Shown in pieces: positions 48,349 through 59,967 of a stretch of 64,000 nt of DNA. Source of the DNA: Ashinkailepas kermadecensis (Eukaryota; Arthropoda; Thecostraca; Neolepadidae). Numbering within the stretch: the stretch's first letter is position 1; each line of letters starts with the position of its first letter. The position numbers were made by a program, and so were the translations under genes. Location: contig JAOTOM010002920.1 in the NCBI GenBank assembly GCA_034440615.1, positions 1 to 64,000 on the forward strand. The letters run 5' to 3'. Under the pieces are notes generated by a model. That model searched no databases. It saw only the letters and a program-made list of their open reading frames with translations, and had not been told where the DNA came from.

Positions 48349-49787
48349 GGGGGTGTTGGCTGAGCTCACAGGCTTGGGCATGACCGTCCCTACTGCGTAT
48401 GTACCAAGACCGCGTGGGGGGGGGGTGTTGGCTGAGCTCACAGGCTTGGGCATGACCGTCCCTACTGCGTATGTACCAAGACCGCGTGGGGGGGGGGTGT
48501 TGGCTGAGCTCACAGGCTTGGGCATGACCGTCCCTACTGCGTATGTACCAAGACCGCGTGGGGGGGTGTTGGCTGAGCTCACAGGCTTGGGCATGACCGT
48601 CCCTACTGCGTATGTACCAAGACCGTGTGGGGGGGGTGTTGGCTGAGCTCACAGGCTTGGGCATGACCGTCCCTACTGCGTATGTACCAAGACCGCGTGG
48701 GGGGGGTGTTGGCTGAGCTCACAGGCTTGGGCATGACCGTCCCTACTGCGTATGTACCAAGACCGCGTGGGGGGGGGTGTTGGCTGAGCTCACAGGCTTG
48801 GGCATGACCGTCCCTACTGCGTATGTACCAAGACCGCGTGGGGAGGGGGGGTGTTGGCTGAGCTCACAGGCTTGGGCATGACCGTCCCTACTGCGTATGT
48901 ACCAAGACCGCGTGGGGAGGGGGGGTGTTGGCTGAGCTCACAGGCTTGGGCATGACCGTCCCTACTGCGTATGTACCAAGACCGCGTGGGGGAGGGGGGG
49001 TGTTGGCTGAGCTCACAGGCTTGGGCATGACCGTCCCTACTGCGTATGTACCAAGACCGCGTGGGGAGGGGGGGGTGTTGGCTGAGCTCACAGGCTTGGG
49101 CATGACCGTCCCTACTGCGTATGTACCAAGACCGCGTGGGGAGGGGGGTGTTGGCTGAGCTCACAGGCTTGGGCATGACCGTCCCTACTGCGTATGTACC
49201 AAGACCGCGTGGGGAGGGGGGGTGTTGGCTGAGCTCACAGGCTTGGGCATGACCGTCCCTACTGTGTATGTACCAAGACCGCGTGGGGGGGGTGTTGGCT
49301 AAGCTCACAGGCTTGGGCATGACCGTCCCTACTGTGTATGTACCAAGACCGCGTGGGGGGGGTGTTGGCTGAGCTCACAGGCTTGGGCATGACCGTCCCT
49401 ACTGCGTATGTACCAAGACCGCGTGGGGAGGGGGGGTGTTGGCTGAGCTCACAGGCTTGGGCATGACCGTCCCTACTGCGTATGTACCAAGACCGCGTGG
49501 GGAGGGGGTGTTGGCTGAGCTCACAGGCTTGGGCATGACCGTCCCTACTGCGTATGTACCAAGACCGCGTGGGGGGGGGTGTTGGCTGAGCTCACAGGCT
49601 TGGGCATGACCGTCCCTACTGCGTATGTACCAAGACCGCGTGGGGGGGGTGTTGGCTGAGCTCACAGGCTTGGGCATGACCGTCCCTACTGCGTATGTAC
49701 CAAGACCGCGTGGGGGGGGGGGTGTTGGCTGAGCTCACAGGCTTGGGCATGACCGTCCCTACTGCGTATGTACCAAGACCGCGTGGG
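48349..49787. repeat. Minisatellite, 20 units of ~72 bp
   Basis: Each unit reads GGTGTTGGCTGAGCTCACAG, GCTTGGGCATGACCGTCCCT, ACTGCGTATGTACCAAGACC and GCGTGG, then a G tract of 6-11 bases sometimes broken by an A. I count 20 occurrences of GGCTTGGGCATGACCG. Sequence outside the G tract is almost invariant (rare CGTGTGG, TGTGTATG and TAAGCTC variants), so spread was recent. The long frames on both strands carry the repeat only and are not genes. Confidence 0.98.
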
Positions 49788-50017
49788 GTGCGCGCAACGC
49801 ACACATGTGGGTTTACAATCCTTGGTGGCTGTGCACCCCGGCGAGCTCAAGATGAGCATTGCTTGATGTATTATAGGGGATATAATGAGGGTGAGGGCAT
49901 TGTTGGTGATTAATGCCAGGTCTTCAGGTTCTGACAAAAAAAGACCTATAACAGGCCAGACCACCATCTCTTGTCGCGCTAATGCGTGCTTCGGCCCAGG
50001 AGTCTTGTTTTGAAGTA

Positions 50018-50180
50018 CTTTTGAGGGGGCAAGTGCTCCCTCGATGTTGGTCGTGCCCCAAAATAATTTGTCATCTATCTTAACATGGGACCCTACGGAG
50101 TGTGCCCCCATCCACTTGGGCCTGCCTATTGCCTTCATGTATTCTACCCAAATAGTTTCAGAAATCAACACCTGTGCCAC
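50018..50180. repeat. Dispersed repeat, copy 2 (see 9390-9545)
   Basis: CTTTTGAGGGGGCAAGTG, GGGACCCTACGGAGTGTG, CCACTTGGGCCTGCC and GAAATCAACACCTGTG follow in the same order as the first copy. Confidence 0.6.
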
Positions 50181-50439
50181 GGCCGTAGCGTACAGATTTT
50201 CGTCTAGACATGACCCCGTTCCCCAGCTAAACTGCTCCTCGGATTTCAGCCATTGTATTTTTAGACTCCGGAAATTAGTATTTAATGCGCACAGTGGCGG
50301 TTCCAGAGGAGGGCATGGGGTCAACCTTCCCCCACCGTGCTCCCGAAGGGGCAACTGGAGCCGTTTAACACGTTTCAACCTGGGCCCTGACTAAGCACAC
50401 AAAACAATTGAAGCCTCCAGGCTGCAAGTCAATATGAAG

Positions 50440-51045
50440 TCCTCCAGGTTAACGGAGATGGCCCAGACCGAAGGAAGGGCTCCTCACCTCATAGTGGGGC
50501 CCCACGCTTTTGAAAGAGGAACTCCGGCCTGGCGGAAAAGGCCTGGCCATTAAAGGGGGTCCCTGAACCGACGGAGAGGGGTCCATAGCCACTGGAGAGG
50601 ACCTCAAGCCAATGTGAAGGGCCCCTGGGCAGACAGAGGATGTGAAGCCGTACAAGGGGCCCTTGGCCTGATGATGGGGGTCCAAGCTGTTGAAGGAAGG
50701 CATCCGGTCTGGTAGAGGGGCTGGGCCTTCAAAGAGGGCCCCTGAGTTGACGGAGAGGACTCCTATCCGCGGGAGGACCCCGGGACGTTGGATGAGGCCA
50801 AACCATGCAAGGGATCCTGGCCTGGCAAGGGAACCCAAGTTGTTGGAGGGGCCTCTGGCCGTGGAGGAGGGCCACTGAGCCGACAGAGTGCCCCGGGCCG
50901 GACGTGCCCCTGCACGTCCGGCCGGCTTTAGGTCGGCCCGGGGCACCCCTAGGTCGGCCCGGGGCACCCCTAGGCCGGCCCGGGGCACCCCTAGGTCGGT
51001 TTTGGGTCACGTCCGGCCCGGGGCACCCCTAGGTCGGTTTTGGCT
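50440..51045. repeat. GC-rich degenerate arrays (~34 bp, then ~20 bp units)
   Basis: 50440-50880 is a loose array of GGCCTGGCC(A/G)TTAAAGGGGG-like phrases with GACGGAGAGG. 50925-51045 is a tighter tandem of GGCCCGGGGCACCCCTAGGT, the last units interrupted by TTTTGG-TCACG. The Pro/Arg/Gly-rich frames on both strands are shadows. Confidence 0.75.
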
Positions 51046-51429
51046 CACGCTGATGGATCGGCGGGTGCCGCGAGCGGACACGTCTCGGTTGTTCGCCCAA
51101 CCTTTCACTCGCCCTCTGTGTTGCCTCTGTATATAGGGTGTGCGAAAACCTGAGTGAGAAGTGAACCAGAAAGAGTGAAAAGTGAACCAAAATAAAGAAA
51201 AGTGAAAGAAGTGAAAATAAGTGAAATGAAGAAGTGAAATATCGAACGAAAACCGGTGGTCCTTCACGCTACCCGTGTGCGAAGTGACTGGACTCAGTAG
51301 TGGAAATTGCTGCTGTTTATTCCTGTCGGTAATTGCACAGCACAGTGATTGGATGCCTGCAAAATTGAGTGAGTGAAAAAAGTGACAGGTTCTTTACCAA
51401 TAGTGACTTCCCTTGCATCAAGCATCAGC

Positions 51430-51496
51430 TACTGTGGTGGTGGTGGTGGATTTGTGCTTTAGGGCGCCTCGACTGCATTGGTCATTTTGCGCCCAT
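51430..51496 (-). mobile_element. Mini-retroposon copy c (67 bp), in LINE-B copy 2
   Basis: Flanked by AAGCATCAGC (51420-51429 and 51497-51506). The other LINE-B copy has the uninterrupted site (CATCAAGCATCAGCTACTGT on its own sense strand), a direct view of the empty site. Core AGGGCGCCTCGACTGCATTG with the partner TTGCGCCC. The tail side is (GGT)n instead of (GTTA)n. Confidence 0.88.
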
Positions 51497-52452
51497 AAGC
51501 ATCAGCCATTGCTCGTGGTATATCTTCTGTCCGACACTGCAGTGGAGAAGGCATTGAGCTGGCTGGCGCCTTGGTGGCGCTCGAAACTACTGTGTATCCA
51601 GCAATAGTGCTTTGCATCGTCTATTTACAGCTCTACCAATTTTCATCATGCATAAGGACACCATCAAGCTGGCTGCTGCCATCCATCGCCCTGGTTCAAA
51701 TATTGGCACCGCCATCACATCCCCCGGTCACCCAGGCTCGCAGCGCGCACGCAGCCGTCCAGTCCGTGACGTCATCAGCGTCGAGGCCTTCGCCCCCACC
51801 AGTCACCAGATTCACTTTTCACGGGCGACCAGCCCGACCGAGGGGAACCTCGCCGTTACAAAAACAGCGCCTAGGAAAACACGCCGGGACAGACGTGTTT
51901 AGCGGCGGCAGAAAACGCGGATCGCGGGGCGGATCAAACCGCGTGACAGCTCAGCAGCGCAAAGGGCAGCTTCACCTGGGACTCATCCATGCTCAGTCTA
52001 TCAAACCTAAGCTACTTGAGTCACAACACGACCTTCGTTCTTGCTGTCTGGACCTAGCTGTGGTGTCTGAGACCTGGCTGCGACCCAGCACCCCACGCGT
52101 CACATTAACTTCCCTGGTTACCACGTAAAACGCGCGGACCGGCCGGACTCTGGTGGTTACGGTGGTTACGGCGATTATCGCCAAGTCAGCGCTGACTGTT
52201 ACCGTATTGAAAATTTCTACGCCACCAAACTCGAGGTCCAAACTAGAATCACTCTGGACCAAAGGCAAAAGGAAAAGCGGAAAGTATTTCATTCGAGCGG
52301 CGATCTATCGGCCTTCTATTAATACTCGTCTTGCCTTAAATGACTTCGCTGAGCTACAAAGATAGGTTCAATTGGCGACACTGAACTTTACCGGCACTTT
52401 CTACCACGCAGGTGATCTAAATTGCAACCTCCTCGACACAACTAGCAAAACA

Positions 52453-52511
52453 GTTAGTTAGTTATTTGGGCTTAAGGGCGCATCGACTTCATTGGTCATG
52501 TAGCGCCCATT
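52453..52511 (-). mobile_element. Mini-retroposon copy d (59 bp), in LINE-B copy 2
   Basis: Flanked by AACTAGCAAAACA (52440-52452 and 52512-52524). The other LINE-B copy has the single uninterrupted site. Core AAGGGCGCATCGACTTCATT then GGTCATGTAGCGCCCAT; GTTAGTTAGTTATTTGGGC on the other side is the tail read backwards. Confidence 0.92.
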
Positions 52512-54952
52512 AACTAGCAAAACACACCTGCTCGAGTTCGTTAGCAACTATTCACTTACCGTGACAGTAAAGCGCCCTACATTCGCCACAAAATCTGTAT
52601 TGAATGCCATCATAACAAACTCGCCCATCTCTGCCGGCAAAACCATAGTGAGTTCCCGCTACTATAATCCCCACACATTTATCAGATGTTCCATTAAAGT
52701 AAACAGGCCTGCCTCGGTTAACAATGTGATAGTCACTTTATTTTGGACGAGTGGATACCTCGGAACTGACCCTTGACCTTGGTGAGATCGACTGGGCTCA
52801 TGTCACTGGTCGCATCTCAGTAACTGACAAATGGAACACCCTGCTGAGATTCCTGACACATATTCTCGACGAGCACCTGCCACTCAGAAACATACAAATT
52901 CGGAACCCAATAGCACCGCCATGCTAGCGAAGCTACCAAACAGCTCATGCATCGGCGAAATGCAGCTCTACACTTGCAGGATAGAAACACATGCAAAGTA
53001 CTTAATAGACAAGTTCGCTCAGCAATTAGAGCTGACTGTAGGGACGAGATCAGCGAAAAGATAGCTCAGAAAGGCCCATCGGCTGCGTGGCGTGCTATCA
53101 AGCCCATCATCGACACCAAAAAAGGTTCCCACAGAGTTCAACCTAAGGTCCTACCTGAGCAGCTAAATCAGTACTTTGTAAGTGTCGAACCTGAAGTATC
53201 GGCGGAGGTCAAACGCCAGGCAGACACACATGCCTGAACACACACCTCCCAGTTGCCGGCTGTCGCGCGTCTCTGCCAGCTCCTATAAGGTATCACCCAT
53301 ATCTCTCGAACAGCTAGCCAAAATTGTCATGGACATGAGAAGCACAGGTGCTTGCGGACCCGACGGGATCTATATTAAGGTTATCAAATCTCTGTTGTTT
53401 TTCATCGGATAAGTGCTGCTCGAAATCATAAACACATGCCTGACTACAGCTTGGTTGGAACTTGGAACTTGGACTTCCCCTGAACTTGGAAACAAACAAT
53501 AGTAACTTCCATTCACAAATCAGGAGATCCTTCGGATCTCTCTAATTTTCGGCCCATCTCATTGGTTCCGGTTATCGCCAAAATCATAGAGAGGGTAGTG
53601 CAGAATCAAATGCATTACTACATGAACTCAAACCACCCACAGGCCCAAACTCAGCACGGCTTCAGACCACGTCACTCTACGGAAACCGCTCTCATCTCAG
53701 ACACAGACAAAACACTGACAAAACACCGTTGGGAAGTAGCTCTCCTTTGCATCCTGGACCTCAGTAAATGCTTCGACGTGATAGAACACAGCAAACTGCT
53801 CACTAAACTAGAACTCCATGGAATCGATAGCGATTGGTTTAGGGCATATCTGGGAGGCCACACGCAGGCCGTTAGCATCTTAGATCAACGCGGAAACGGG
53901 TATCTCTCCTCCTTTCTCCCAAACAACATAGGTGTTTTCAAGGCTCAATACTAGGTCCACTCTTCTATCGCATCTTTTCCAACGACCTCAATCTGCACGA
54001 CCAGGTAGCACATGCCACTCAGTTCGCGGACGACAACCAGGTCCTCATCTCTGGTCGCAAATATGATCTCCCCAATCTGCTAAGTCAGATGGAGACCTGT
54101 CTGAACCAACTCTACTACTTCCCGGCTAACGGTTTGAGGGTAAACCCAACAAAACACAGCTTATCACGTTCGGATCGCGTCAAAATTTTCGCAAAATTAC
54201 CCCGATACGAGTGTGCTTTATAGACGCGGTGATAAATGAGAGCCTGCTCTGCTCCACAAGATCAGTCTGACGGGTGAGCCAACGTACATTGCCGGTCAAA
54301 TCACTGCAAACTCCGCCCTGCGAAGCCGTCATACACGTGCAGACGACCACCTGCACCTGCCAGCCATACACAGAGGCGGCCCGCAGGAGATTTCTGTACT
54401 CGTCTGTCTTCCACTATAATAAACCACCTACTGAAACAAAAACATCAAGGTTGTCAAACTCCAAGAAACATGCACTGGCATACCTCCACGAATAGCACTA
54501 GTCACGCAAAAGACTAATTAAGAGAGGTGTGTACACTACGAACCCACCTTTAGGCCATCGCTTTCCTATTACTTCTAGAAACTACTCGTTTATAGCTCGT
54601 GTAGCTAGTACGGTGTGTGCAGTGCAGGTAGTGGTGCGGGTATTGTAGTACGTTGGTGCATGAATGCATGCTGCGCGTCTGCTACCACTAGTGACCCCAA
54701 ATATCTCATTTCTTGGTAAATATCTGTGAGTTATACCCAGACTGTCCATAACAGCCACTGTATGTGCAGGGCATGTATCACGAAATACATAAATGAAAAA
54801 ATAAATATAGGCCCAAAGCGCACAAAGCCGCCTGCTTCTTTGCAATGTAAGTTACAGAAGGTGAGCCTTTATGAGACAATGCTCTTCGTTCAGAAGAGGG
54901 TAAAAAAAATACAAAAAAGCCCGCAAAAAACCAATGAGTACCATTGGCAGTG

Positions 54953-57900
54953 GCATACCGAAGGGGGCAGAGGGGCGTGTCCCCTGAGAGATCTGGGGCC
55001 CCCAAGAATCGCGCCGGGGTTCGGGAAAAATGCGCCAGACGCCCTAAAAATCCCGCTGGGCCCCCAAAAAATGCACTGGGGCCACTAAAAATCACATTAG
55101 GGTCCAAAAAAGTCGAGCAGGAGCCCCTAGAATTGGCCCTGGGGCCCACAAAATCGCACCAAGACTACTGAAAATCACATCGAGGCCCCTAAAAGTTGAG
55201 CAGGGCCCTTAAAAATCGCATTGGGGCACTTATAAATCACACTGTGGGCCCCAAAAGTCGCGCAGGGGCACCTGAAAATGAAGCTGGGGGCTACCAAAAT
55301 CGCACCAAGGATCCTGAAAATCACATTGGTGGCGACAAAAACCGTTTCAGGAAGGTGGACTTAAAAATGCAGTTGGGGGCTCCAAAAAGTGAGGCCATGG
55401 TCCCTGAAAATACCGCTGGGGGCACCAAAATGTCGTAACGGGATCCTTGGAAGTCACGCTGCGGGCCCCAAAATCGCGCTACTTCAATCGCACTGCAACC
55501 CCAAAAAAATCGCGTCGCAGCCCTTGGAAATCCCACTGGGGGACCACAATGTCGCATCGCAGCCCCAAAAGGCGCAGCCGGCCCACACAAATCCCACTTT
55601 AACCGGAATGTCACTCTGCGGCCACAAAAATCGCGTTAAAAACCCACAAAAACCCGTCGGGACCCGGAAAATAAACGTGTTGGGACACCAAAAACATCAC
55701 ACCGGACCGGAAGCCCGAAGAATCGCACCAGGGGCGGGGCCGAAACATATTGCGCATGGGTCTTTAAAAATAGAACTCGACCCCCCAAAAATCACACCGA
55801 TACCCAATCGAATTGACCCGAGCATCGGAACAGGCTCGAAAGACCATTCGACCAAGACCAAGGACCAAAGACCAAAGACCAAATCCGAAAGGCCATTCTA
55901 CTCTGAAGGGTGCCATTGGCTGAAAAACTCGTTGAGCAGCCGCAATGGCGTACCAAAAGGGGCAAATCCGGTCTCCCCTCCTGGGAGGGGTGGTCTCCCA
56001 AGAATCGCGCCGGGCCTCAGTGAAAAATCCCATGGGATTGACATTTATTCTCCATGGGGCATATGGGATACCATAACATTACTTGGATTGTTCCATAAGG
56101 AAAACGAAATCCTATTGAGATAAATATAATCCCATGGAGAAACCATAACAGTCCTATAGTAGCATTGGAACAGTCCCATATAGCGCATGGGACCCCCTTC
56201 CGACTTTTAGGAGCCCCTCCATCAGGCATCCAGGAGCCGTCCCTAACCTCCCCAGAGACTGGTCTCAAGAGATTTCAAGTGCGATGGGTACTGAGTCGTA
56301 CGATTGCTTGTCAAGGGGGCGATCGACCCCCCCCCCCCCCACCACACCTCCAGTAAGCTATGTCAATGGGAAGCGGGTGCTTCGCGGGGAGGAAATGTCA
56401 CATTGTGTGGGGGCGATCCCCAGATAACACGTTACACCAGCCTCTGCGGAAGACGAGTTATCCCGTCCCCCACATGCGCCGGAATGCCCACTCCCCACAC
56501 CACCGCTACCAGTTGGGCAAGTCTTTTTCTTTCGCTGCTACACTAATGACCTGCACCAATACTAACGAACATTTAATTAATAGCTCAATAAGTCATATAG
56601 ATACTCAATAAGTCGAGTAAAATACGTGGCTTTCAAACAGTGGGAACCGAAGGGGGGGGGGGGGCGAGTTTCCTCCCCTATGAAGTTGTAGGGCCCCAAG
56701 AATCGCACCGGGCTCCCTAAAAATCCCGCTGGGCCCTCAAAAATCATATTGGGGCCCCAACAAGTCGCGTAGGTGTCTGAAAATGATGCTGAGACCCCAA
56801 ATATCCACCAAAGCACCTGAAAATCACATTTTGGGTCCCCCAAAATCGTTCCTGGGCCCCTACAAATGACGTGGCTCCAATAATGGGATCCGGGGCCCCT
56901 AAAATATCTGCTATGATCCCGAAAAAGTCGCAACGAGCCCCTGAAAATCACACTGGGCCTCAAGATGTCGGGTCGGGGCCCTTGGAAATCACGCTGGGGC
57001 CCAAAAGATCGGACCGGGCCCCTGAAAACCGCGCTGGGGCCGTCATAAAGTCCGACCGGGCCCGTGAAAATCATGCTGGGGCCAATGAAAATCACGCTGA
57101 ACCCGTGGATACAAAAAGCCTTGTCCGGGCCCCTGAACATCACGCTAGGGGCACGACAGCTTGCACCGGGGACCTAAATCTCATCGGGACCACCCAAAAA
57201 ATGAAGCCGTGACAACGAAAAAAAGATCAGTACGGACATGCAAAATAACTCTGGCGTCCCAACAATCGCTTCAAAAAGCCCCAAAACGTGCTGGGCCCCC
57301 CAAAAACGTGTCGCGGTTACTAAAACTCGCGTTAGGGATACAAACAAGCGACCACGGGGCCCAAAGAAATCGCACTTAGAGCCAAACATTTCGTCCAGAT
57401 GAGGCTTCTGGGTCCTAGTCGTACCTGGTCCAACCTTGCGAGCACCAAGCGTGTTTTTCAGGTGCCCGGGCCGACCTTTTGGGGTTCCCGTCTTGATTTG
57501 CAACAACCCTGGCAGGACGTCTTAGGCCTCCAGCGTGATTTTCAGGGGCCCAGGCGCGAATTTCTGGGGACTCAAGAGGTATTTTCAGGGGCCAGGTCCC
57601 ACTTTTTAGAGCCACTAGCTTGTTTGTATCCCTGACGCGAGTTTTAGTAACCGCGACACGTTTTTTTTTTTTTTGGGGGGGGGCAGCACGTTTTGGGGCT
57701 TTTGAAGCGATTGTTGGGGCGCCAGAGTGATTTTACATGTCCGTACTGATTTTTTTGTTGTTGTCACGGCTTCATTTTTTGGGTGGTCCCGATGAGATTT
57801 AGGTCCCCGGTGCAAACTGTCGTGCCACTAGCGTGATGTTCAGGGGCCCGGACAAGTCATTTTTGGAGGCCTAGAACGATTTTTTTTCGGCACCGAATGT

Positions 57901-58140
57901 GATTTTCAGGGCCATTGGTGCTATTTTTGGAGGACCCAGTTATTTTCAGGGGCACTTCCGCTACTTTTTGGGCACCAATGTGATTTTTAGTGGCCTGGTG
58001 GTTTTTTTGTGGGCCTCAGCGGTTTCTTAAGGGAACCTGGCGCATTCTTTTAAAACCACGGCGCGATTCTTGAGGGCCCCAACCTCTCAAGAGGGGGGGG
58101 GGGAGGGGGACTGCGCCCAAAACTCCCTTCGGTATGCAGC
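54953..58140. repeat. Field of degenerate ~26-bp GGGGCCCC/AAAATC arrays with transposon-like heads
   Basis: Heads resembling GGCATACCGAAGGGGG occur at 54955 (+), about 55945 (+, GGCGTACCAAAAGGGGC) and about 56643 (+, GGGAACCGAAGGGGG), and inverted at 58128-58136 (CCCTTCGGTATGC). Each is followed by AAGAATCGC(G/A)CCGGG and then by units such as CCCCTAAAAATCGCATTGGG. The pattern suggests several copies of one element type with long subterminal repeat arrays. The long peptides (up to 244 residues) come from stop-poor repeat DNA. Confidence 0.7.
57119..57866. repeat. Inverted duplication inside the array field
   Basis: 57119-57352 and 57619-57866 are inverted copies. Both read, in opposite directions, through GACCTAAATCTCATCGGGAC, ATGAAGCCGTGACAAC, GTCCGTAC and CTCGCGT-AGGGATACAAACAAG. 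The spacer is about 266 bp. The right arm has a T/G homopolymer expansion near 57661-57685. Confidence 0.85.
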
Positions 58141-58340
58141 TGCTTAGGCACCCACAAATATTTCTCAAGCTTCTACACCCATGTCTTCAGTCAAAATCCC
58201 TTCCAGGAGGTCCTCACTCAGACCCTTGAACAGTAGATTCCGTGACCTGGAAATGTTCCTATGAAAGGCTCCGATTGGTTTGAGACTATACTGGTATTCG
58301 CTGCTGTAAACACCGCTGTAAGCACGCAGCATACGTCAAC

Positions 58341-58722
58341 ATGTTGTCTCGCCAAATAAAAGGACTGCAAGCCGTGACGGCCCAGGTATGTTTTTACCCA
58401 TTGCTCGCTGAATGGATACCAAAGGAACACACCGGAAAAACACCGGCAGATCCAGCGACACGTTCGTTAATCGGCTGGTCGCAAACGTTGATATTCTTTT
58501 ATGTACACTGCGCCCTATCCCCCAAACTTGCAATCTGAAAAGCCGGCAGGTCCAACACGAAATAACACTGGGAGCGATAGAATGCCTACGGCGTCCAAAA
58601 TGTTTAACTACGCAGTCTCATATTACCGCAGGATATTTTTGGGCTCTGGACTTTGCGGATTTCCGTTAGCAATGTTGGCAGATATTATGAGAGGTCAAGC
58701 GGTTTACTCACGTGTGATTTAA
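58341..58722 (+). CDS. Candidate small mitochondrial-type membrane protein, two parts (weak)
   Basis: 58341-58385 reads MLSRQIKGLQAVTAQ, an amphipathic presequence-like N-terminus, and stops at a good donor CCCAG|GTATGT in phase 0. A later frame ends MFNYAVSYYRRIFLGSGLCG followed by a hydrophobic FPLAMLADIMRG stretch and a stop at 58720-58722. The layout (presequence, one membrane helix, short tail) is that of small respiratory-chain subunits such as COX7C, but similarity is too faint for a name. No acceptor linking the parts was identified. Confidence 0.2.
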
Positions 58723-58904
58723 CTTTCCTGGCCCAGGCGATTCCTGAACGCATGTAAATAACTCGGCCCATCAGACGGTGGCGTCGCAACGAAATGCTTC
58801 TCTCGGATTAAGGGGGGCGGGGGAGGGTTGTGCTCGTGCTCCACCTTCAAATGGGCCAACATTGCTTTAGGAATCTCCCTGGCTATTTTTCTCTATCTAT
58901 CTCT

Positions 58905-59107
58905 CCTTTCTGGAGGGGCCCAATGTGATCTTCACGGGCCTTTGTGATTTAGGGGACGCCAGCGTTATTTGCATGGTCACCTGCTCGACTCTTGGGCGCA
59001 CAATGTGATTCTTAGTGGCCCCAGTGCAATTTTTTGAGGGCCCAGCGGATTTTCTAGGGCGCCGCGCGCATTTATTTCGAACCCTGCAAATCCCCCTCGG
59101 TGCGCCA
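58905..59107 (-). repeat. Array-family fragment with head, - strand
   Basis: On the - strand it begins AATGGCGCACCGAGGGGGA at 59107, the head motif of the 54953 field, and continues into CTAGAAAATCCGCTGGGC and TCAAAAAATTGCACTGGGGC units. Confidence 0.6.
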
Positions 59108-59354
59108 TTGGTGACTTGACTGGATGTCGAGAGAATGGAACGAATCCAGTTAAGGCTCCATACGGTTGTGCTTGCCATTGCTAGTGAGTGCATGTATCAG
59201 TATCAGGACAAAATGTATCAGCATCAGCTAATCTCAACATTTTATTACGAAGAATAGTGGTTGCAAAGTGGAAGGAAATGGGACCATTTTGTTTTTGCAC
59301 ACATTTTCATTTCTGCAGCAAAAGGTGGATAGTAAATTAAATTCAAGTGGATAT

Positions 59355-59446
59355 CAAACAGCACATTTTTGCACCGAAAAGAAACATTTGGTTTGGATAC
59401 TGATCCAAACCAAATGTTTCTTTTCGGTACAAAAATGTGCTGTTTG
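59355..59446. repeat. 44-bp-stem, 4-nt-loop hairpin
   Basis: 59355-59398 pairs with 59403-59446 at 43 of 44 positions. The single mismatch lies in GCACCG versus GTACCG, and the loop is ACTG. It might be a microRNA-like foldback, a tiny inverted-repeat transposon or a replication-slippage product. No target duplication is evident. Confidence 0.9.
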
Positions 59447-59967
59447 CCATCACCTATGTTTTCTAAGTAGCACGGTGTGTTTAAACTGTTAACTTTGGCT
59501 TTCTTCTCATCAGCATAAAGCTAGCATAAGTAATTGGGGGGGGGGGGCAACATTAATGGGGCCATGGCCCCCCACAAAAGGATACAAATCGTCGCCCCAG
59601 GGCACAAGGTCTGAATGCATGGAGGAAATGATGACTGCAAATTTGGTTGGTGAGGCCACCCCATAGGGTCCCATACAAAGAGAGCAATAGGTTGTTGGAG
59701 CCCAGGCCTCACGAAATGTACCGTGAACACCACCCTGGCGATGAATTTTGAATTTTGGATACGGGTGACGAGGTGGCTTTAGGTATATTTTTTTTGTCCA
59801 TGCAGGGCCAGTGGTAATGCTAAATCACGTGAACTTTGGAGATACGTCTCGGCGCCCGCCGCCACTGACACGATAGGATGCTCGTTTTTATGTGAATTTA
59901 GTCCTCTTGGAATTGGCCTTCTCGCCTAAATATCCAGTTCTTTTCCCTGCACATCTGGTGAGGACCG

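Larger units (their letters stand above)
51128..54809 (+). mobile_element. LINE-B copy 2, near full length
   Basis: Starts ATAGGGTGTGCG like copy 1 and runs through a GTGAA-rich 5' UTR. The endonuclease text includes LGLIHAQSIKPKLLESQHDL and AVVSETWLRP near 51980-52090. The RT text includes KGSHRVQPKVLPEQLNQYFVS, RSTGACGPDGIYIK, PVIAKIIERVVQNQ and TQHGFRPRHSTETAL (53562 on), with a FADDNQVLISGRK-like box near 54030. The conserved C-terminus is followed by a 3' UTR ending at AATGAAAAAATAAA. Stops and frameshifts break it repeatedly. Confidence 0.92.

Noticed and set aside
48268..49804. Long frames on both strands in the minisatellite; also considered as a CRISPR array
   Set aside because: Units are contiguous 72-mers without unique spacers and vary in G-tract length, so neither a coding repeat nor CRISPR fits. 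The DNA is eukaryotic.
50449..50988. 179-codon Pro/Gly/Arg-rich frame (LGVPRADLGVPRADL)
   Set aside because: Arises from the GC-rich tandem units. There are parallel open frames on the + strand and no recognisable domain.
55389..56123. 244-codon frame and neighbouring 100+ codon frames
   Set aside because: Their peptide text repeats every 8-9 residues with the DNA array, and equally long frames exist on the other strand.
54953..58140. A single 3.2-kb hAT element spanning the whole array field
   Set aside because: The heads at the two ends are similar and inverted, but no 8-bp duplication was found and extra internal heads exist. A composite of several copies is more likely.
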